In this document: positions 19,719 to 26,780 of the stretch, piece by piece
Numbering within the stretch: the stretch's first letter is position 1
How the letters are laid out: each line of letters opens with the position of its first letter
NCBI GenBank assembly: GCA_019649035.1
Contig: BMAT01009437.1
Coordinates: forward strand, 33,560 to 60,339
Reading direction: 5' to 3'
Source of the DNA: Elysia marginata
Lineage: Eukaryota > Mollusca > Gastropoda > Plakobranchidae
DNA: 26,780 nt
Notes under the pieces: generated by a model
The model's input: the letters and a program-made list of their open reading frames with translations, nothing else
Told to the model about the DNA's origin: nothing
The model's database searches: none
Program-made: the position numbers and the translations under genes

Positions 19719-21721
19719 TTGTATGGAATGCATGTGTTGAAAGTGAATAGCACTTGCATTTCATTCCAAGCAATGTGTATGTGTGTGTGGCTCTGAATAG
19801 TCTGATGCTTAATAGCAGCTTGTGCAAACCTAGTGCGCTACAACTTGTGTGTGTTAAAACAAAAACTAGAAAAAAAATTTTATTTCAAGATATCTTATAC
19901 TACATCTTGAATGATCTTAAAACAATGAATTGTTGCTTTTACATCTTCCACGTATTTGTTAACAGATATGAGATATTAAGAAAGAAAAACAAGTATTTTT
20001 CGTACAACACAGAAGGGGAATATTAAAAAAAAAATGAATCAGAAACGTTTTGGCAAAGCATGAGTTATAAATCTCATTCATGCAAGCCATTGCAGAGAGG
20101 TAAGGAAAGGGAGAGAAAAAGAGATACAGACAAAGAGGGAGGTGTGTTTGTTTCATACAAAAATATTTATCAAATCATTTTTTGCAATTGCCGAGCGCTT
20201 TTGACGCACTACAGTACAAAAGCAGGTAAAGCATGACAAATTCGGGAAAAAAGTTAAGGAATTTTGTAAGCAAAAGGTGGCATTGTTGGTTATACAACAG
20301 ATAAGGTAGGTTGAAATCAGTTGAGGTTTTTTTTTTCCCATAAAGTCTGAAACATGTGAATAGTGACCTTCCAAATATTTATGAGGAAAAGAAAAGAAAA
20401 GTAGCACAAAGAGTCATTTTCTTCTTTAATAAATATCAAGACACAAAGGAAGACAGAGAGAGAGAATCGAAAGAGACAGACAGATAAGACAACTGGGAGA
20501 AAGAAGAAGGTAACAGAGTGTTTGTCAAACAGTCAAAAAAAACCCTCTATTTTTTTTTAAGGCAGAGAAAAATGACAATGAACTTTTAACTGTTCATAAT
20601 CAAAACTAACAAAAATTTTTTTAAGTTTGACTTAGCTCTGGCTTTTACATGTACTTTGAAACAAAAACTAAAAAAAAAATATCAAGGGAACCATAGTTGC
20701 AAGAGAAGGCACAGCAAGACAGAATTTGAAGCTGCCATGCCATTTATATTACTACAATGGCCAAAATCACAAAAGGACAAAAAAAAAGAAGAGAAAAATT
20801 TTGACAATGGTTGATATAGTTTGTTGCTTATGGTCCTACAAAGCATTTACTTCCTGGTTTCGTACATTCTGAGGAGCTTCACGATAACAAAATTTAAAAG
20901 AAAAAATCAAAATTAAAACGTGCGATTGAAACTCAACCATTTACGGACAAAACTCTAAAGTATACTTTTATCATAGTACATATTTACAGTGACATACAGC
21001 TACGTTTTAGCAATAAAATAAAGAGACTGCATATTTTAAAATTAAACAAATGTAGTTCTACAGAAGAAGAGAAAAGTCCTTACAAATATGGCAGGCCTAC
21101 TTCAGTGTCTCTAATGTTGCTTCAACTAAATTAAGAACCACTAAAACTCTATAAAATACTTTGTAAGAGACAGACTGATCATCTTTGCCAAATCCAGATA
21201 TTTCTCTAGAGTCTGCATGAGGGAGGAAAATGCCTTACTTCATCACTCTAGTTCTTTTAATCTCTTCAAACAAGATTTCTCCTGTCTCACCCTCTCTTAA
21301 TCCTACCCCTTGCAATTGTTGTTATCAGTCCTCCTCCTCCACATCATCCTCGTCATCATCTCTATATCTCTTTGTCATAAAATCTGTCACATTCTTACCC
21401 ACCTACCCAATCTTCTGTAAAAATAGCAACATTTAAGAAGCTCCAACTACACTCTTACATGCTTGCTTTAACAATAACAGCAAAGACTCAAAAGACTCAA
21501 AGAGGAAGTGGTGAGGGGCAATCTGTTACCGTGCACCACCAATAAAAAAAAAAAACCTCTAATGTGTGAAGGACTGGTGACAATAAAAAAATCAGCCATT
21601 TTACCTTCTTTGTTTTTGCCAGGAGCAAGGTACACTGAGGACGTGGGGTGGATTCAGCCAATATTGTATTTGTGCGGAAAGGTGGCTACCACATCATAAT
21701 AATAAATGTCTCTAGTTACAT

Positions 21722-21927
21722 CAGGGATGCCAAATGATTTTTGTTTTAAAAAAAAAAACGGAAATGAGCCAAGGATTGCATCTCATGTAAAGCAATTGTT
21801 GTGGACACAAGCTTGCAACAGCTATTTTAATTTTAATGATGTATAAAAAATGCTGGTGAAGCATTAACACAAAATTTTTACAACAGATATGAAAAATTCA
21901 AGAAAAAATGAAGTTTTGGCATCCCTG
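21722..21927. mobile_element. 206-bp hAT-like MITE
   Basis: The perfect 13-bp terminal inverted repeats CAGGGATGCCAAA (21722-21734) and TTTGGCATCCCTG (21915-21927) bound an AT-rich, non-coding interior. The flanks TTACAT (21716-21721) and TCACAT (21928-21933) agree at five of six bases and look like a target-site duplication. Termini starting CAGGG and ending CCCTG are common in hAT elements. Their usual duplication is 8 bp, but subgroups with 5- or 6-bp duplications are known. It carries no transposase, so it must have been moved by a full-length relative elsewhere. Confidence 0.7.
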
Positions 21928-23129
21928 TCACATTAATATAAGAAACAAAACCTCATCAAAATGCCCAAATAATGTCTTGTACTATACATTGTGGTAATGA
22001 TTAAATAGTGGCTCAGTTCTCCCATGGATAGAAAGGTGTTATAGTACATGTACACAAACTGATGTTAAAACGGTTGCAGAATAATAATGTGTAAGAAGAA
22101 AAAAGCTGTTCATAAAGTGGCTTCTTTAAAGAAACACGGAGCAAGATAGCTATTTAGACTTAATATCCACATAGAGAGGAAATTTAGAGAAATGATGAAA
22201 ATTAATTCAAGTACTCAAGATGTGGTTTGAGCATGAGCGTCCCTGAGTATTTCTTAGAGAAGAAATATTAAAACATCATGCAACTTTTATTAATCTGAAA
22301 AGAGTGTACAATTATATGCGGACCACTATAAAATGTTTTGTCATTAAGCCACATGATTCTTAATTGTGTTACTGGTGTGAAAGAACATGATTTTCATATA
22401 TGAGAGAGTGAGATGCAAAACAAGGTGTATCCCTATTGTAGCCTATAATGACCTCATTAAAATGAAACTAAAATTAAATTTTCTCATTTTTCACAGGGCA
22501 AACATGTAGGACTCTGAAGGACCTGTATTCTGTCCATGTTCAACATATCCATCTATTGGTTACATAAACATCAAAATGACCGTCAATGCTTTTTCTTCTT
22601 TCTTTATTTTAATTTTGCAAAGAAGGCTACTTGTCAGAAATCCACATGGCTGGTTTTGCATCCCAATCTATCAAATCAAACTTCCCCTCCCCTCTCCAAA
22701 CATCTCCTTCTCCCGTGAAACACAGACACACCACACACGTGGCCTTTCTTTGCAGATAAAAAATTACAAGCATATCTTTGAGAAATTGAAATAAACAAAA
22801 CCATGATATCCTTAATAACATTTTCTTTTCATTTAGCCACTCAAAAAAAGCAATTTTGTGCCAGTTGTAGCCCCAACATACTTTTTTTTTAAATAAAAGG
22901 AAAGAAAGCAAGCATAACCCAAAGGGGATAGAAATTATTTTAAAAAAAGGGAGGGAGTGGATCCCATGAGTTTTTCAGGCATGGGTGGTTTTAGATCACC
23001 TCCCAAAGACAATCGTTAATCCAGTTCCAAAGGAGAATGATAATTAGAATGTTAAAGAGGATGTGAAGAAGCCCATTGACTCAAAAGTTGAAATTTTGCA
23101 CTGCATAGAAATAGAGTTCCCAAACTTAC

Positions 23130-23147
23130 CATTAAACTTTCTGCGAT
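23130..23147 (-). CDS. 18-nt microexon (same gene)
   Basis: The minus strand reads a pyrimidine-rich acceptor (CTTGCCTCTACTGGCCCTGTAG), 18 exon bases, then a consensus donor (GTAAGTTT). Entered in phase 1 it gives five whole codons, RRKFN, plus one split codon at each end. The last base joins AG of the next exon to make Glu. Length is a multiple of three with the same phase at both ends, so it can be included or skipped without changing frame. The other two frames either stop or break phase with both neighbours. Support is from splice signals and phase only, since an exon this short has no homology value. Confidence 0.65.
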
Positions 23148-25254
23148 CTACAGGGCCAGTAGAGGCAAGCAAGAGGGTGAAAAAAAGAGTAATGAGATTT
23201 AGTTATTTTGTAGAATGAACTTTCATTACATGTACTGCGTATCATATGCCGCCTAAATTTCTCAATGTCCTCCAGTTAAATTATTATGGTATGCTTAGCT
23301 GAATGACTGAGTGCACCTAGAAGTAGAACCACAGTGTGCTTTGCTGATTACTAATTTACTTTTATCAAAACATGTATTATTATTTCAAAGGTAAGCTGGA
23401 TGATCAAAAATTTGTATAGTTTTCAAGTTGCAGGTTAAAAAATGTTTTCAAGCTGAATAAAAATACTGTAAATGAACAAATGAACAAGAAATAGGGAGCT
23501 GGCCGTACTGAGTGCATGTTACTGTTTAAAAAAAAAAAGATTTGATTTTAAAACCTATGTCCGAGCAATACTAATATCTCTCCTCAGGCTTACATATATA
23601 CACTATACTGCATTCTAAAACAATATTTTTAGCCCATTATCCGTTAAAACCCTTGTAAGTATAATAAAGCAAATGGGAAAATTATTAGGGCATACCCAAA
23701 GGATGAAACTATTTACATAGATATATCCAATAAACAAATTTAGCAAATGATATCTCAGACTACAAATATATATTTTTTCTGAGTTGAAAGAAACAAAAAC
23801 TAGGCATATGTAAGGCATTTTAAACAAAATACATGTATGCTGATTACATTCTCTTTGAGCAATCTGAATTTTGTAACCAAAAAGGAAGCAGAAAACAGAA
23901 ATCTTAAAAAAAAAAAAAACATAATGCCTGGATAAATATGAAAAAAACTGTGGCAATGCTGCAGCACATTTGGACAAGAAAACTTAAGTTGCAGGAATGA
24001 TTCCCTGTAAAATATTTCACATTGTGTGGAGAAGGATGGCTAACCCAAAAAAGAATGGATGAGGGAAGAGAGAGAGACAGACAGACAGAGAGAAAGTTAC
24101 ATTGAAAAGAGAGTTGACACAGTCCTATCACAAGTCCACATCTTCCCATTCCAAGGCATTGTAATACTGATTTGTGCTTGCTTTTTTTCCAGCCATCAAA
24201 TGTTTAAAAAATAAACTTTTTAAAAGATATTTAAAAGGATTTACGCAAAAAAAAGGCAAGAAACTAGAACGCAAAAAGCAGAAAATTTTCAAGACCACTA
24301 CGAAGATTGCTTTGTGGCACAACGAACAGGTTTTTATCTAAAGAACAACTTCCTTGTGGACTCAGTTTTCCATGTGATCTCTATTTGTCTTCTTAAAAGA
24401 TCCTCCACATCCAGACAAGCATAAATAGAATGGATTTTTTTCTTAAGTGTACATTTTCATAGTTTTACTGCTTTTATGTTACAGAAAATTTCATGAAAAT
24501 GTTGGTGGGAAAATCGTAATACATTCAAAAATTGAAAACTTGCATCCCTGTTTATATCAAATTGCAGTGATAAGGCAAACAGGAGAAACCCCACTTTAAT
24601 TTAACTTTAAAATATTGGTTTTCCTTTTTTTTTAAATTTAAATTTATGACCATGGGTCATGGACAATGTTTCTAGGGCATATTGGTAAAGATATTGAGAG
24701 CAGAGAAAAAGATGGACACAGATAGAGAGCGAGAAATTAGGAGAATATTGTAGGACTTATTTCATGGGAAAAGAGCAGGGATAAATTTATAACTAACACT
24801 AATATGTGAAGGCGGTGGTGAAGCAAAACAAAAAAAAATTGCTTGTGTTTGAAAAAAAATTTCTGTGAAGAAAAATAATCACTGTTTGCGATTTCACAAA
24901 AAAAAAAACAGAAAAAGACTGTGAATAAAACTCCATTTTGATAACTGTAACTCATATATGAGTCATGACTGAAACTTTGCAGAATATAACCAAGGTGTGA
25001 TTGACTTGGCAATGCTAGAAACTCATGCCTTGAAAATAAAAAGGATTTTTTTTTCATTTTTAGCAAATAAAAAAAAGGCTGATGGCTTTCTAACATAAAC
25101 TAATGCCCTTTAAAACATATCCTTAGAATTGGCATGTACATCACTTCACTCAGCTCTGTTTGTGGTTAAGTTGCTTTTTGACTAGCTCTTTTCATAGCAC
25201 ACTAGACACTAGCACCAAAGCACACTTTAAAAAAAAAGAAAGAAAGTCATTTAC
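23148..25254 (-). other. Intron (about 2.1 kb)
   Basis: Phase 1, between the 36-nt exon and the 18-nt microexon. It holds AT-rich sequence, GA/CAGA runs near 24060-24090 and a possible but weak alternative terminal exon at 24128-24180. Open frames of up to 120 codons on the minus strand have hydrophobic, T-rich compositions typical of translated poly-A/T sequence. Confidence 0.55.
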
Positions 25255-25290
25255 GCAAAGTCGTGTCCAAAGCTGGTTGATCCTCCTCGC
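25255..25290 (-). CDS. 36-nt exon (same gene)
   Basis: The minus strand reads an acceptor (TCTTTGTATCTGTAG), 36 bases, then a donor (TTTGC|GTAAATG). In phase 1 it encodes EEDQPALDTTL between split codons. Its last base C joins AT of the microexon (His) or AG of the polyglutamine exon (Gln) if the microexon is skipped. Like its neighbour it is a multiple of three and phase-symmetric. The acidic, Thr-containing peptide matches the rest of the protein. The donor is weaker than the microexon's (GTAAAT). The preceding exon is not in the window. Confidence 0.65.
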
Positions 25291-25796
25291 CTACAGATAC
25301 AAAGAGGTTTTGAAGAGAAAGATTAATTTAATTAAATATATCAAAATTGATGAAAAAACATATTAAAGGTATTTTTTCCACTTGTTGATCAAATTGTATC
25401 AGAGAGAGAGAGAGAGAGAATGTGAGAGAAAGAGACCGAGAGAGAACTTTATAAGTTATAAATCCAGTTTTTTGCTTCTGCAGTCAAAAGCTGTTTTGCC
25501 AATGTCTGACCTTTACCCTAACAAGCTCAGAGGTAATTGTATCATACGTGATATAAAAAGATATTTTTAAACAAAGAAAATAGTGACACTGAAAATGATA
25601 CAGAGTCCAGGCAAGGCAAAAATGATAACTATTTTTTTCCTATCTTCAGGCTTCAGTTGAGCTGTTTCCTCAGGATGGATAAACAATTATGGGGGTATCA
25701 TGTCAGTAGAAAATGCATGCACAACTCCCCCCCCCCCTGCCTTCTTAACCTTTTTTCCCCTACACTAAAAACATTAACAAATCTGATCTTATTTAA
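25291..25796. other. Non-coding flank with microsatellites
   Basis: Probably intron upstream of the 36-nt exon, since earlier exons must lie to the right. It contains an AG dinucleotide run at 25401-25419 and a run of eleven C at 25727-25737. No exon is supported. Confidence 0.55.
25401..25419. repeat. (AG)n microsatellite
   Basis: About nine uninterrupted AG units followed by imperfect GA-rich sequence to about 25446. Confidence 0.9.
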
Positions 25797-26076
25797 GAGC
25801 CCTTTCACACGGACCACTCTGTGGCGTCACTCAGAGGCTGGTTTTGGCAACTGGCGCAACTTTAGAAACACCACTGCGTGGCTGGTTGTCGCCACTGTAC
25901 TGCCGTGGAAAAATTATAAATGTGCCATAGAGTGGTCCGTGTGAAAGGCTTCGACAACTTAGCGGCGCTACTCTATGGCGGGGACCAGCAACTTTCTGCC
26001 ACAGAGGCGCTTGTTTGAAAGGGTATGGATAGTGGAAAATGCTGTTCACCACTGAGAGGCCCGTTTGAAAGCGCTC
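25797..26076. mobile_element. 280-bp MITE, PIF/Harbinger-like
   Basis: Left end GAGCCCTTTCACACGG at 25797 and right end, reverse complement GAGCGCTTTCAAACGG, at 26076 match at about 24 of 30 terminal bases. Both ends are flanked by TAA (25794-25796 and 26077-26079). A 3-bp T-A/T-A duplication is the hallmark of PIF/Harbinger elements, so that superfamily is the best guess. The interior is GC-richer than the flanks, has no transposase, and contains two further reverse-oriented copies of the terminal motif (25924-25950 and 25998-26023). Two open frames overlap it, both produced by its composition. Confidence 0.75.
25798..25950. repeat. Near-perfect inverted repeat inside the MITE
   Basis: Bases 25798-25825 and 25924-25950 are reverse complements apart from one inserted base and one mismatch over 27 positions. 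This is a better match than between the two outer ends of the element, which suggests a nested insertion or arm conversion. Confidence 0.75.
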
Positions 26077-26079
26077 TAA

Positions 26080-26780
26080 AAGTCAAGGAGTAAGAGGGCA
26101 AATTAGCCTTAGAAAGATAGAGACATGCATCTATGATCTAGGTAGATAGAGAAATAAACAGAGAGTTGAAGAAGAGGAGGAGAAGTAAAGTTGCTAGGCA
26201 AAAACAAAAAGTATGACTACTAATTGGCCTACTGTTACATAGTTTATATGGGGAAGTGCAAGTGTAGCAGTTGAGCACAGGCTTCAACAGTCCTTAATAT
26301 GGGTTAGTATGATTAACTTTAAACTCTTCCTCTTTGTTTCATGTTTTACTTCTAAAGTATACAAGGAATCAAAAGGCAATATCAAATGAAGCAACCATTC
26401 AAAACAAATAAGCAAATGAACTATTTTGAACGAGACTTAAGTCCGTAATAATAATAAAAAAGCATCTTTTCAATTTTGATGATGTAAAATGTTAAGTTTA
26501 AGACTACTTGTAGTTGAAATACTACAAGCAATTTCAGGGTGAAAACTTCTTGGTATAATTCTATAAATATTATACTGTATTTTGAAAATAGTTTTACAAT
26601 GAACTAGGATTAGCATTGAAATCAATGAAGCATAAATGTAAAATTTTGTTCCTTGTAAATTTTATGACACATACAAAGTGTAGCCTAAATAACTGAAATT
26701 TGTGAAAATAGGGTTTTGATAGACTGAACCATTTAAAGGTTGTATGCTTGTTATCTCTTTTTTTTTTTTTTTTTTTTTTT
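26080..26780. other. AT-rich flank, no gene seen
   Basis: No exon with matching phase or splice sites could be found, so the upstream exons of the minus-strand gene lie outside the window. The window ends in a T run from 26758 to the edge. Confidence 0.55.

Larger units (their letters stand above)
18235..23129 (-). other. Large intron (about 4.9 kb)
   Basis: Lies between the 18-nt microexon and the polyglutamine exon, in phase 1. It contains the inverted repeat 18325-18568, the hairpin 19676-19718, a hAT-like MITE at 21722-21927, and splice-like signals with a D/E-rich open stretch at 21325-21414. The rest is AT-rich with short GA/CA runs (for example about 20453-20490) and no supported gene. 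Confidence 0.6.

Noticed and set aside
23615-24149. Minus-strand frames of 120 and 81 codons with hydrophobic residues
   Set aside because: The Phe/Ile/Leu richness comes from translating poly-A/T and AT-rich sequence. No splice support and no motif.
24540-24556. Second copy of the hAT-like terminus (GCATCCCTG)
   Set aside because: No matching opposite terminus was found within a few hundred bases, and the subterminal bases differ.
24737-25096. 119-codon minus-strand frame
   Set aside because: Phe-rich from T runs in the intron, with no conserved motif and not in a splice-compatible arrangement with the neighbouring exon.
25657-26052. Open frames of 95 and 73 codons on opposite strands
   Set aside because: Both overlap the 280-bp MITE and reflect its GC-richer composition and inverted repeats.
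1-26780. CRISPR array, operon or phage-like module
   Set aside because: No regularly spaced direct repeats with unique spacers, no gene clusters and no prokaryotic translation signals. The window is eukaryotic in character.

Overview
This window looks like AT-rich nuclear DNA from an animal. There are spliced coding exons with GT/AG borders, short microsatellites, several decayed non-LTR retrotransposons, two small inverted-repeat DNA elements, and no operons, ribosome-binding sites or CRISPR arrays. The retrotransposon types and the overall texture suggest a marine invertebrate, most likely a mollusc such as a gastropod. That taxonomic reading is inference, because no ribosomal RNA, mitochondrial or other diagnostic marker is present.

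Layout. 1-8200 is a graveyard of non-LTR retrotransposons. A minus-strand relic with an RNase H domain and a zinc-knuckle-like tail lies at about 1048-1935. A plus-strand reverse transcriptase relic with intact catalytic motifs but one frameshift lies at 5444-6760. A minus-strand relic lies at about 7160-8200, in which an endonuclease piece is joined to the end of a reverse transcriptase. The last two face each other tail to tail around a small fold-back sequence. 8200-14230 is AT-rich, non-coding and featureless apart from short palindromes. 14231-14307 is a 44-bp tandem repeat running into an assembly gap (14308-15105).

The one host gene I can support is on the minus strand. Four exons are visible: 25255-25290 (36 nt), 23130-23147 (18-nt microexon), 18020-18234 (215 nt, with polyglutamine) and 17165-17605 (terminal coding exon with a membrane segment and stop). 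Their splice sites and reading phases agree from exon to exon. The visible part encodes about 235 C-terminal residues of an acidic, low-complexity protein with one transmembrane helix near its end and a roughly 39-residue tail. I do not recognise the family. A tail-anchored or single-pass protein of the ER or nuclear envelope fits the architecture. The 5' exons lie beyond the right edge. The sequence below 17165 is probably 3' UTR, with an end I cannot place.

The introns carry a 206-bp hAT-like MITE (21722-21927), a compact hairpin (19676-19718) and a spaced inverted repeat (18325-18568). Upstream of the first visible exon lies a 280-bp MITE with a TAA target duplication (25797-26076). I found no multi-gene system. 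The most interesting content is the microexon structure of the membrane-protein gene and the structured mobile elements around it.
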